Source of the DNA: Pseudomonadota bacterium | Lineage (GTDB): Bacteria > Desulfobacterota > Syntrophobacteria > Syntrophobacterales > Syntrophobacteraceae | Length of the DNA stretch: 35,773 bases | Direction: 5' to 3' | Assembly: GCA_023416335.1 (NCBI GenBank) | Contig: JAEZHY010000171.1 | Location: forward strand, 1-35,773 | Translations under genes and position numbers: made by a program | Shown: positions 7,355 to 15,146 of the stretch, in pieces | Layout of the letters: each line of letters begins with the position of its first letter | Numbering within the stretch: position 1 is the stretch's first letter | The notes under the pieces: model-generated | The model's input: only the letters and a program-made list of their open reading frames with translations | What the model was told of the DNA's origin: nothing | The model's database searches: none

Positions 7355-9484
7355 ATGAAGAATACTGCAACGGTTGCGCTCGGGCTCATGCTTTGTCTCG
7401 TATGGACGGCTGTCGTCCAGGCCCAGGGAAAACCGTCGGAGGGACCCGGATTGGTGGGGCGCATAACGTATCTAGACGGAGAGCTTCTCCGGTATGTTTA
7501 TGCCGAGCAGGATTGGGTCGCAACGGTCAAGGACGCGCCGTTCGGTCTCGAAGATGCCCTTTATTCAAGCGATGCAGGTAAAGCGGAATTCAAACTGCCC
7601 AATTCCACCTGGCTCAGGATAGGGTCCGATACACAGATTCAGTTGATAGCTCTGCGCGAAGACGTGACGGAGGTGGATGTCGCGGCCGGAACGGCCCGGT
7701 TCTATGACAAGAGCAGGAGTGCCGTGATTAAGGCGACGACTCCGTACGGATATGTCCTTGCGCAGCCCGGCACGGCATTCGATCTTTATGTGGGTGATGA
7801 ATCGGCGGAGATAATCTGCCTCGACGGGACAGTCGATTTCATCCTGAACGACGATGCCGGAAAATACAAGATAGAGGCTGGTGGGACCTCGATCATCTCG
7901 GACGGAAAAAGAGGGATGGAGGGCGACGGGACGGTCGATTCTTCCTGGGATGAGTGGAATTTGCAACGCGAACAGCTATGGACCCAGAGGGTCCAGGTGA
8001 AGGGCGAGTCCATCACCTACCTTCCTCAGGCTTTGCAGTCGGATGCTTACGAGCTCGATCAGAACGGGAGATGGGAGCGGGTCTACTACCAGGGTGCCTA
8101 CAGGGAGTTCTGGCGCCCGACGGGTGTGGCCGAGAACTGGCAGCCGTTTACCGTGGGCCGCTGGACCGTCTGGTATGACGATAATACCTGGATTCCGGAA
8201 GAACCGTTCGGATACGTGACACACCATTACGGCAACTGGATTTACGCAAATGGCTTCTGGTACTGGGCGCCTCCCGTGCAGGTCAGGGTAGGATACCTCG
8301 GCGACTGCGCCTGCTGGTATCCCGGCCGTGTTGCCTGGGTCCATTCCGACGTCAATGTCGGCTGGGTCCCGCTTGCTCCGGCGGAGGTCTATTATGCCCA
8401 TCGCTACTGGGGTCCGGCGAGCATCGCGGCCGTCGGTGTTGGGGTGGGAGTCAGCATCAACGTCGGGCGTCTCGCCTATGTCAATCAGGCGGTTATCGTT
8501 CCGCAGGGTCACATCTACAGTGTGAATAGTTACCATGATGTCCGCGTGACCAATATCAACAGGACGGTCATCATAAATAACTACAGGGCTGCCCCGGTCG
8601 TGAACGGCAGCGTCGTCCGCAACTTCGACACCACGCGCTCCCGGTATGTGTACAATACGAATCTGGCGAACGTTTCCGCAAAGCCGCATCAGGCAGTTAT
8701 GCCGAGAATCGAGGCAAACAGGACGCTTGCCGTGCAGCAGGGAAGGGCAATTTCTGCCGGAACGGTTCGGCAGAGCGCGGCCCGGATACGGTCGGCCGAG
8801 GCTGTTCGGGGGGGGCAGGAAATACAGAAGCCGCGGATCAGCGGGAAAATGGTCCCTGAGAACCAGGTTAAGAGTCCCGGATCCGAGGTCCGGTTCAACC
8901 AGAGACAGTTGAAAACGGAGGCAAGACCGCCCCAGACCGTCAAATCCCTGCAGAAGTCCGAAACACGGTCCGGAGTCGGGACGAACTCACCGGCTTCGCG
9001 AAGCGGGGCAGGACCCGGATCGACGCGGAAATCGCAGCGCATCCAGCCCCCCAGTGCCGAGCGTCAAAAGCAACTGAGGCAGGAAGGGCCCCGGGGACGG
9101 CAATCGCAGTCCGGACAACGGCGAATGCAGCAGGAACAGAGACAGCAGAAATCCGAAATGCAGAGACAGGAGCGTCTCCATAGAGAGCAGCAGCATATGG
9201 GTCCTCAGGGACGCTCCCTCGATCGGCGATCCGGTCCGCGTTCGTACCAGCCGCAGACAAGACCGCAGCGACATGATTCACAAAGGATCCAGCAGCAGCC
9301 GAGGATTCAACAGCAACACAGAATCCAGCAACGACAACCGGGGATTCAGCAGCAACCAAGGATGCAGCAGCAACCAAGGATGCAGCAGCAACCAAGGAGC
9401 CAGCAGCAACCGAGGATGCAGCAGCCCAGGGTTCAGCAGAGTATGGGCGGACATATGGATCAAGGGGGCAGGATGCCGAGGTAG
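7355..9484 (+). CDS. secreted FecR-domain / DUF6600-like protein with Gln/Arg-rich repetitive tail
   Basis: A 709-residue protein. The signal peptide MKNTATVALGLMLCLVWTA ends near VQAQG, so it is exported. Residues ~35-210 look like a FecR beta-domain (WLRIGSDTQIQLIAL, TPYGYVLAQPGTAFDLYVG). Residues ~240-365 are rich in Trp/Tyr modules (GRWTVWYDDNTWIPEEPFGY, HYGNWIYANGFWYWAP), characteristic of DUF6600 proteins. The last ~250 residues are strongly basic and Gln/Arg-rich, ending in 6-residue repeats of the QQQPRM type encoded by an 18-base tandem repeat. I chose the ATG at 7355 because it has a GGGGAGAGG ribosome site and starts a clean signal peptide. The function is not established. It does not flank a sigma factor/TonB pair, so classic FecR anti-sigma signalling is not supported; a surface or matrix role is a guess. 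Confidence 0.85.
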   Translation: MKNTATVALGLMLCLVWTAVVQAQGKPSEGPGLVGRITYLDGELLRYVYAEQDWVATVKDAPFGLEDALYSSDAGKAEFKLPNSTWLRIGSDTQIQLIALREDVTEVDVAAGTARFYDKSRSAVIKATTPYGYVLAQPGTAFDLYVGDESAEIICLDGTVDFILNDDAGKYKIEAGGTSIISDGKRGMEGDGTVDSSWDEWNLQREQLWTQRVQVKGESITYLPQALQSDAYELDQNGRWERVYYQGAYREFWRPTGVAENWQPFTVGRWTVWYDDNTWIPEEPFGYVTHHYGNWIYANGFWYWAPPVQVRVGYLGDCACWYPGRVAWVHSDVNVGWVPLAPAEVYYAHRYWGPASIAAVGVGVGVSINVGRLAYVNQAVIVPQGHIYSVNSYHDVRVTNINRTVIINNYRAAPVVNGSVVRNFDTTRSRYVYNTNLANVSAKPHQAVMPRIEANRTLAVQQGRAISAGTVRQSAARIRSAEAVRGGQEIQKPRISGKMVPENQVKSPGSEVRFNQRQLKTEARPPQTVKSLQKSETRSGVGTNSPASRSGAGPGSTRKSQRIQPPSAERQKQLRQEGPRGRQSQSGQRRMQQEQRQQKSEMQRQERLHREQQHMGPQGRSLDRRSGPRSYQPQTRPQRHDSQRIQQQPRIQQQHRIQQRQPGIQQQPRMQQQPRMQQQPRSQQQPRMQQPRVQQSMGGHMDQGGRMPR
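9347..9418 (+). repeat. four-unit 18-base tandem repeat inside the FecR-like gene
   Basis: Units of CAGCAGCAACCAAGGATG occur at 9347-9364, 9365-9382, 9383-9400 and 9401-9418. The first two are identical and the last two differ at one to three bases. Each encodes QQQPRM or QQQPRS. The in-frame unit length makes copy-number change neutral for the reading frame. Confidence 0.9.
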
Positions 9485-9521
9485 CATGCGTTGGGATACC
9501 GCGTCGTCGGCACCTGTCGCC

Positions 9522-9585
9522 GCGGCAGCCTCGAATAACCCGCAGAGCCCCGTGTCGTCATTCCGGCAGAGCTTTTGGGCCGGAA
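9522..9585. repeat. dispersed repeat module with hairpin (partial copy of the 33.9-34.2 kb element)
   Basis: Bases 9522-9567 match 33977-34022 at most positions, both 46 bases long and both ending in CGTCATTCCGGC. In this copy the TTCCGGC at 9561-9567 pairs with GCCGGAA at 9579-9585, forming a 7-bp stem with an 11-base loop. It lies in the 189-base gap between the FecR-like gene and the 3' end of the histidine kinase, both of which converge here. Confidence 0.75.
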
Positions 9586-9673
9586 TCCGGGAGGGCCGCC
9601 AAATCCGTGGGATGATGACGGAGGCGTGAGTCCTGGTCGAATACTGATGGTAATAATGGGGTCGGCTGGAACT

Positions 9674-11596
9674 TCAATCCCGTGTGCTCATGCGAAGTAT
9701 GGCGGGTATGTCCGGGCGGATATGCAGGATTTTCCTGGTGCAATCGGGTCCGTTTACTTCCACAGTTGAATACCCATTGCGGTCTTCTTTTTGAATCCCG
9801 ACTGTTTTGGCCGGGCGCTGTGAAGACTTTGATCCCGGTGGCGATGCTTCTGCAGACGCACGGTTCGCTTTCACAACCGGGGTTTTGCCGGCGAGAACGA
9901 CAGGGGACGATCCTGTCACCCGGGAAACTTTGCCAAACGATTCGCTTTCAGTTTTCGACTGATTTGGGACCGCCGGCAGATAAACATCGAAAACCGAACC
10001 GGATCCGGGCACACTGTGGACCGTGATCGTGCCTCCGCATGCTTTGACTATTCCGTAGACTACCGATAGACCCAGGCCGGAGCCTCGTCCCGGTTCCTTG
10101 GTGGTAAAAAATGGATCGAATATCCGGTGCAGGATGGATGGGTCGATTCCTGCTCCGGTGTCGGAAACGGAGAGTTTCAGATAACGTCCTCCGTTCAGGT
10201 TCTGCAGCTCGCGCTGTGCCGAAGCATCGACCTCAGCCAGGCTCACCGTGATCGTGCCTACCGCCTGGTCCATCGCATGGGCTGCGTTCGTGCAGAGATT
10301 TATCAGCACCTGGTGGAGTTCCGTGCGGTCGGCAAAGACGAGGTTCTCTCCCGGTTGAATGTTGGTGCGGATCTCGATTGTAGCAGGTAATGTTGCCCGC
10401 AGCAGTCTGACGGATTCTTCGATAAGGGGGCTGATTTCGACAATTGTTTTTTCCTGGTTTCCCGCGCGGCTGAACGTGAGGATCTGGCGGACGAGGTTCT
10501 TGGCCCGGTCGGATGCGGTCAGGATCTGGTCCATGTAGCCGCACAGCTTTGGTTCTTTGAGCCCCAGCTTTGTTAATTCCGCAAAACCGACGATAGCTCC
10601 CAGTATATTGTTGAAATCGTGGGCTATGCCACCGGCCAGGGTCCCTATGGCTTCCATTTTCTGTGCCTGCAGCAAACGCGATTCGAGGACCTTGCGCTCG
10701 GTAATATCTTCGGCGGTTCCTTCGATGTAGAGAACTGCTCCGCTCTTATCGCGAATCGGTCGGGCGCTGATGGAAATCCAGCCGATCGTTCGATCTTTTC
10801 GAAAGAACTCGAACTCGAATTCCTGGGTATTCTCGCTTTCGATCAGGCGCAGGAGATCTGCACGACGTTCGGGGGCCACATATACATCCCTGGCCAAATT
10901 CTTTACCGAAGCCTTCGCTTCCTCCGAGGAGTCATATCCGAGAATGCGCGCAAAAGAAGGATTCGCATTGAGGATGCGGCCATCCGGAGAGGTCTGGAAC
11001 AGCCCCATTACGGCATTTTCGTAGAGGCTCCAATATTTCGCTTCCAGTTCGTCGAGCCCTTTTTTCAGCCCGGCTTCGGCGTTTTGCCTCTGGAAGAACT
11101 CGCGGGTCAAAAGGCGGTTCATTCCTTGCAGTTTTTCATGCTGCCGGCAGGCGTTGCAGGCATCGGCGAGCTTTGTATTCAGGACCCGAAGGGAGTCTGC
11201 GAATTTGAGACTTTCGCCCTGTCTCGAGAGGGCCAGCAAACCGAATCCGGGGAGTTCCATCAGACAGAAAAAGCGTCCTTCGTTGTTCCCTCCCGTTATA
11301 GGAAGTTTTTTCATGAATTCGGGTACATCGGAGGCAGGCAAAGCAGTCGGCACATGTTCGAGCACGGCACGGGAGGTTTCATCCAGGCCGGGGCCGCCAG
11401 GAACGGACATCAGTGGAAGGAACTTGACTGCTCCGGACGGGTCCTCGCGCATTTCGAAAACGGTTCCGCCCAAGCAGTTCAACTCTTTCAAGCAGGCGGA
11501 CAGGGCTTCGTCGAGCATCTTGCGAAGGTCCAGGCTATTGCCGATCGATATGGCAATTTTGTAGAGAACTTCGGCTGGGATCGGCCCATTTGTCAT
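9674..11596 (-). CDS. PAS-domain sensor histidine kinase with apparent remnant of a receiver domain
   Basis: A 640-residue protein with no membrane segments, so probably cytoplasmic. The order is: an N-terminal GAF-like region (~1-150), a linker helix, a PAS domain (~189-302, ending EGTAEDITERK), a dimerisation/phospho-acceptor helix with His326 (AGGIAHDFNNILG), and an HATPase domain with N box (HQVLINLCTNAAHAM), G1 (DTGAGID), F box (FDPFFTTK) and G2 (GRGSGLGLSVVYG). The kinase core is intact. After ~540 comes ~70 residues of low complexity, then GPDCTRKILHIRPDIPAIL (616-634). This resembles the alpha3-beta4 part of the receiver domain fused to many such kinases, but the phospho-acceptor half is absent. 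The start has no strong ribosome site; two short frames with good ones lie upstream. Its partner regulator is not certain; the regulators at 13447 and 15147 are close candidates. Confidence 0.9.
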   Translation of the reverse strand: MTNGPIPAEVLYKIAISIGNSLDLRKMLDEALSACLKELNCLGGTVFEMREDPSGAVKFLPLMSVPGGPGLDETSRAVLEHVPTALPASDVPEFMKKLPITGGNNEGRFFCLMELPGFGLLALSRQGESLKFADSLRVLNTKLADACNACRQHEKLQGMNRLLTREFFQRQNAEAGLKKGLDELEAKYWSLYENAVMGLFQTSPDGRILNANPSFARILGYDSSEEAKASVKNLARDVYVAPERRADLLRLIESENTQEFEFEFFRKDRTIGWISISARPIRDKSGAVLYIEGTAEDITERKVLESRLLQAQKMEAIGTLAGGIAHDFNNILGAIVGFAELTKLGLKEPKLCGYMDQILTASDRAKNLVRQILTFSRAGNQEKTIVEISPLIEESVRLLRATLPATIEIRTNIQPGENLVFADRTELHQVLINLCTNAAHAMDQAVGTITVSLAEVDASAQRELQNLNGGRYLKLSVSDTGAGIDPSILHRIFDPFFTTKEPGRGSGLGLSVVYGIVKACGGTITVHSVPGSGSVFDVYLPAVPNQSKTESESFGKVSRVTGSSPVVLAGKTPVVKANRASAEASPPGSKSSQRPAKTVGIQKEDRNGYSTVEVNGPDCTRKILHIRPDIPAILRMSTRD

Positions 11597-11669
11597 ACGG
11601 TGTCCAATCGGGTGTTGTAAACGGTTCCGGGATTCGGATTTACCCGAACGTCACTGAACAAAGACAAAT

Positions 11670-11780
11670 CTATGGTTGGTTCATTATTCTTTCGGTACAT
11701 CGGTCGTCCATTGAGAAATCTTGACGGGCTTTTTCATGAACAACTCCTGTCTTTGTCATTTCTTTGTCGCCTTTTGCCAA
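11670..11780 (-). CDS. possible 36-residue small protein or leader upstream of histidine kinase
   Basis: A TTG at 11780 follows GGAGG at 7-base spacing and opens a 36-codon frame rich in charged residues (AKGDKEMTKTGVVHEKARQD). It ends 73 bases before the histidine kinase start. I do not recognise a family. It overlaps the 17-codon frame at 11684-11737 in another phase. It could be a leader peptide or chance. Confidence 0.25.
   Translation of the reverse strand: MAKGDKEMTKTGVVHEKARQDFSMDDRCTERIMNQP
11684..11737 (-). CDS. possible 17-residue leader peptide upstream of histidine kinase
   Basis: ATG at 11737 is preceded by AGGAG at 6-base spacing, one of the best ribosome sites in the window. 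The frame encodes MKKPVKISQWTTDVPKE and stops 87 bases before the kinase start. It is nested in the 36-codon frame in a different phase. Function is unknown; a translated leader is an inference from the ribosome site only. Confidence 0.3.
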   Translation of the reverse strand: MKKPVKISQWTTDVPKE

Positions 11781-11903
11781 TTTTATCCTCCATAAAATAT
11801 ATTCCAATGCACCGATTCGGTATATAAGCAGCATTTGCCGATGACTTCCGCGGGCCTGTCCGGGATGAGCAGGGGCCGAATCTTCTTACAGCGCGAGGTG
11901 AGC

Positions 11904-13358
11904 ATGCTCGAATTTGTTGTTTTCGTGTGCGGGATGGTGGTGATGATATTGGAGATGGTTGGTTCACGCGTGCTTGCTCCCTACCTCGGATCGTCCATCA
12001 TCGTTTGGACCAGCCTGATCGGGATAATTCTCGGGAGCCTGAGCCTCGGTTACTGGTGGGGAGGATCGAGGGCGGACAGGAACCCCAGTTACAGGAGCCT
12101 GGCGGGGATAATCCTCCTTTCGGCATTCTTCATTGCAGGGATTGCGCTTGTCAAATCCTTCGTACTGGATTTTTTGCAGGACCGTATAGCGAGCCTGCAT
12201 ATTGCCTCTGCGATCGCGACCATAGTTCTTTTCGCACCTCCCGGAGTATTGCTCGGCATGGTTTCTCCCTATGCCGTCAAACTGAAACTGATTTCACTCG
12301 AAAATTCCGGAAACACGGTCGGCCGCCTCTATGCGATATCGACGATCGGGAGCATTCTGGGGACCTTTCTGGGCGGTTTCTGCCTGATTGCCCTGGTCGG
12401 CAGCACCTGTATTCTCTATGTGCTTGCGATCGCCCTTGCGGTGGTATCCCTGGTTGCATTCCCCGGCGACAGGAAGCTCAAGCCGGCGTCGATCGGTCTT
12501 TTCATTGTGCTGATGGCGGCCGCTTATTCTTATGAAAGCTATCAGGCGGCAGGCGGGCTCCACGATGTGGATACGAACTACAACAGAATCATTGTTTTCG
12601 AGGGCAAGGATTCGAGGTCCGGGAGCATCCGGATCATGACCACCCACCCCAAGGCTATGCAATCGGCCGTGAAAGTGGATGCTCCCAACGAACTCATTCT
12701 TCCCTACACGAAATACTACAATCTCGCGACCTGGTTCAAACCGGGCGCTAAGAAGTACCTGATTCTCGGCGGCGGCGGGTATTCCTACCCGAAGTATGTG
12801 CTCGACCGCTATCCGGAAGCCACGATCGACGTCGTCGAGATCGATCCGGGCGTAACGAAGCTGGCCGAGGAGTTCTTTTTCCTGAAACCGGATCCGAGGC
12901 TCAGGATTTTTCACGAAGATGCGCGGTCTTTTCTTCGCAGGACCAACGAAAGATACGATGCCATATTAGTGGATGTGTTTAATTCACACTATTCCATACC
13001 TTTCCATCTGACTACGCGCGAGACGGTCGAATCGATCAATCGCAGACTCACCGATGACGGTGTTGTGATCGTTAACATTCTTTCAGGCATCGAGGGTAAA
13101 GGGGGAAGACTGCTGCGAGCGGAGTACGCGACCTATAAGTCCGTGTTCAAGAGTGTCGGGCTTTTCCCCGTAGCGAGCATGGAGGACACTTCGACCTGGC
13201 AGAACGTTATGCTTGTGGCTCCGAAGTCGGGGAAGAATTTCGAGAGTGACGATCCGGAGTACGAAGGACTGCTCAGCCATCTATGGAAAAGGCCGGTAAG
13301 CGAAGACGTTCCCATTCTTACGGACGACTACGCACCGGTCGATTCGTACTTCTTCTGA
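11904..13358 (+). CDS. membrane-fused spermidine-synthase-like aminopropyltransferase/methyltransferase-fold protein
   Basis: A 484-residue protein with two parts. Residues 1-~220 form several hydrophobic helices (MLEFVVFVCGMVVMILEMVG at the start), as in the integral-membrane fusions of spermidine synthase. Residues ~260-484 form a Rossmann methyltransferase-like domain with the nucleotide-binding glycines YLILGGGGYSYPKY, the acidic strand end VVEIDPG, and the family segment YDAILVDVFNSHYSIPFHL. The known activity of the family is aminopropyl transfer from decarboxylated SAM to a polyamine; membrane-fused members are mostly uncharacterised, so the substrate is open. The start at 11904 is favoured by GAGGTGA a few bases upstream; an ATG at 11835 would add 23 polar residues before the first helix. 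No speD-like gene is seen nearby. Confidence 0.85.
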   Translation: MLEFVVFVCGMVVMILEMVGSRVLAPYLGSSIIVWTSLIGIILGSLSLGYWWGGSRADRNPSYRSLAGIILLSAFFIAGIALVKSFVLDFLQDRIASLHIASAIATIVLFAPPGVLLGMVSPYAVKLKLISLENSGNTVGRLYAISTIGSILGTFLGGFCLIALVGSTCILYVLAIALAVVSLVAFPGDRKLKPASIGLFIVLMAAAYSYESYQAAGGLHDVDTNYNRIIVFEGKDSRSGSIRIMTTHPKAMQSAVKVDAPNELILPYTKYYNLATWFKPGAKKYLILGGGGYSYPKYVLDRYPEATIDVVEIDPGVTKLAEEFFFLKPDPRLRIFHEDARSFLRRTNERYDAILVDVFNSHYSIPFHLTTRETVESINRRLTDDGVVIVNILSGIEGKGGRLLRAEYATYKSVFKSVGLFPVASMEDTSTWQNVMLVAPKSGKNFESDDPEYEGLLSHLWKRPVSEDVPILTDDYAPVDSYFF

Positions 13359-13446
13359 TTGGCCTGTATGGGGGAATTGAAAGCGGAGGACCGAAAGAAC
13401 ATCCCATTCGGAGTTTTCCCTCAGTTCACCGCTCACTCTTTACTGG

Positions 13447-14793
13447 TCACTTATTCTTCCGCCAGCGGCTGTGCGTAATTCCGTGCTTCTTGATCATATA
13501 GTTGAGCTTGCGGGCGGTCACGCCAAGGCGGCTTGCCGCATCTTTCTGGATCCACTCGCTTAGCTCCAGGGCTTCCATCAGGAGGTCCTTCTCGCTTGCC
13601 TCCAGGTTCTTCAGCTGGCGGGGAGAAGAATCGAGTTTTCTGGCCAGGCCGCTCAGGGAAATACTATCGAGGGTAATCGATTTGCTTTCTTCGAGCAGGA
13701 CTGCCCGTTCAATGGCATTTGCGAGTTCGCGGACGTTACCCGGCCAATGGTGGGATCTGAACAGGTCCATGACCGTCGGGTGGAAGCCTGCGAAACTTCT
13801 TTTCAATTCACGACAGGTCTTCTGGAGCAGGTATTCCGAGAGCGGTCCGATACAGTCCCGCCTTTCCCTCAAGGGGGGCAGATGCACTCTCAGGACATTG
13901 ATTCTGTAATAAAGGTCTTCCCTGAAGAGGCCCGCTTCGACGTTAGCTTCGAGGTTTCGGTGAGTGGCGGCTATGATCCGGATATCCGTGCGGATGGTTT
14001 GATTTCCTCCGAGCCTCTCGAAGCACTTTTCCTCAAGGACCCGCAAAAGCTTTGCCTGCAGCGAGGGCGTCAGTTCTCCGATTTCGTCCAGGAAGACCGT
14101 GCCGCCGTTTGCCTGCTCCAGGCGACCGGTACGGGTCTTCGTAGCGCCGGTGAATGCGCCCCTTTCGTGCCCGAACAGTTCGCTTTCCAGCAGGGTCTCG
14201 GGGATGTTGGCGCAGTTGATCTTGATGAAGGGCTTCGCCCGGCGACGGCTGTTGAAATGCACAGTACCGGAGAGGATGCTCTTCCCGGTGCCGGTTTCTC
14301 CCGTGACCAGTATTGTTGCTTCGGAATCGGCAATGCGCCTCAAGGTTGCGATGACTTTGTGCATCGCCGGACTCACTGCGATGATTTTGTCGAAGTCGTA
14401 CGTAATATCCTGAGTGCGTCTCAGGTAATCGATTTCATGCCTGAGCGAGCGGTTTTCCAGCGCCTGGTCGACGGCGGTCCTGATTCTGGCCGCCGTATAC
14501 GGTTTTGCGATAAAGTCGAATGCCCCGGCCTTGATTGCCTGTACGATGGTCTCCGGCCTGCTCGTTTCGCTGATAATGAGGATCGGGCTTTGGGGGAGCT
14601 TTTCCTTTAGCAGGCGGATATTATCGACGTGGTTTGATTCGAATGTCGCAACCAGAACATCGAATGCTTCCTGTGAAAGCCGCTTGAATGCGTCGGCGAG
14701 AGCGGCACAGAACTCGAGCTGGTGGGAATTGAGACCTTCAATTATAGTGGAATGCCAGGCCTGATCGTATTCGATAATAAGTACTCTCGACAT
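13447..14793 (-). CDS. sigma-54-dependent transcriptional activator with degenerate receiver domain
   Basis: A 448-residue protein with NtrC-family architecture. Residues 1-~120 form a receiver fold, but the phospho-acceptor position is Thr50 (FDVLVAT instead of the usual D-x-x-L-x-D pattern) and the acidic pocket reads IEYDQ. The conserved lysine (FIAKPY, K97) remains. The AAA+ domain is intact: Walker A GETGTGKS (165-172), the sigma-54 contact loop GAFTGA (212-217), Walker B TVFLDEIG and PGNVRE (351-356). A Fis-type helix-turn-helix ends the protein (about 412-440). It should activate sigma-54 promoters, but probably not by standard Asp phosphorylation; a protein or ligand signal is an inference. 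It is convergent with the spermidine-synthase-like gene and divergent from the LuxR-type regulator. Confidence 0.92.
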   Translation of the reverse strand: MSRVLIIEYDQAWHSTIIEGLNSHQLEFCAALADAFKRLSQEAFDVLVATFESNHVDNIRLLKEKLPQSPILIISETSRPETIVQAIKAGAFDFIAKPYTAARIRTAVDQALENRSLRHEIDYLRRTQDITYDFDKIIAVSPAMHKVIATLRRIADSEATILVTGETGTGKSILSGTVHFNSRRRAKPFIKINCANIPETLLESELFGHERGAFTGATKTRTGRLEQANGGTVFLDEIGELTPSLQAKLLRVLEEKCFERLGGNQTIRTDIRIIAATHRNLEANVEAGLFREDLYYRINVLRVHLPPLRERRDCIGPLSEYLLQKTCRELKRSFAGFHPTVMDLFRSHHWPGNVRELANAIERAVLLEESKSITLDSISLSGLARKLDSSPRQLKNLEASEKDLLMEALELSEWIQKDAASRLGVTARKLNYMIKKHGITHSRWRKNK

Positions 14794-15146
14794 TACTGAT
14801 TCCGTTCGGGTTTATTGAAATAAATGTACGAGGGAAAACAGTCCCCCTCCCCGGGAGCAGAGTCGCATTTCTCCATTTATCCAGTAAAAGCGATAATTTA
14901 ATTGAGTTTGTATTAGGCCTGGTTCCCGGACGAAGGGCATAATAGCTTATTTTTTGCTAAATAGCTAATATATTGCAATTAGTATCGCTATTTGGTAAAA
15001 GCATACACGAGGGGAGGAGTGAGTAATGGGGTCCAGGGGCTTGCTATTCTGCTGATCTCGATCAGCGCGCTTCATTTCGACTTTTTATTTCCGACCTCTT
15101 GCCACTCGCTGGGTTCTTTTAGGTCTTCTCCTGGGGGGGAAAGAAG
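14794..15146. other. divergent intergenic region between two regulators, 353 bases
   Basis: Contains an AT-rich core (about 14930-15000) with an imperfect inverted repeat at 14957-14994 (listed separately). A strong ribosome-site-like GGGGAGGAG near 15012-15020 is followed by a 9-codon frame at 15026 and by a GTG frame at 15019 that overlaps the next gene out of phase; neither is convincing. No RNA gene was recognised. Confidence 0.45.
14957..14994. promoter_or_regulatory. AT-rich imperfect inverted repeat between divergent regulators
   Basis: CTAAATAGCTAAT (from 14957) is mirrored by ATTAGTATCGCTATTTGG (to 14994), allowing a small bulge. It lies in the most AT-rich part of the divergent region, about 150 bases from each start codon. 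A shared operator for one of the two regulators is plausible but unproven. Confidence 0.35.

Larger units (their letters stand above)
11597..11903. other. divergent intergenic region, 307 bases
   Basis: Lies between the histidine kinase (leftward) and the spermidine-synthase-like gene (rightward) and should hold both promoters. On the minus strand it contains two overlapping short frames with good ribosome sites (listed separately). AT-rich sequence around 11790-11830 is compatible with promoter elements, but no confident -35/-10 pair was assigned. Confidence 0.45.

Noticed and set aside
7976..8689. Long 237-codon open frame on the minus strand inside the FecR-like gene
   Set aside because: It is antisense to a gene with a signal peptide, domain matches and good ribosome site; the composition (many Asp, Val, Ile, Pro, Gly) follows from the complementary strand and no family is recognisable.
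9347..9418. CRISPR-like tandem repeat
   Set aside because: The units are 18 bases long, contiguous without spacers and in frame within a coding region.
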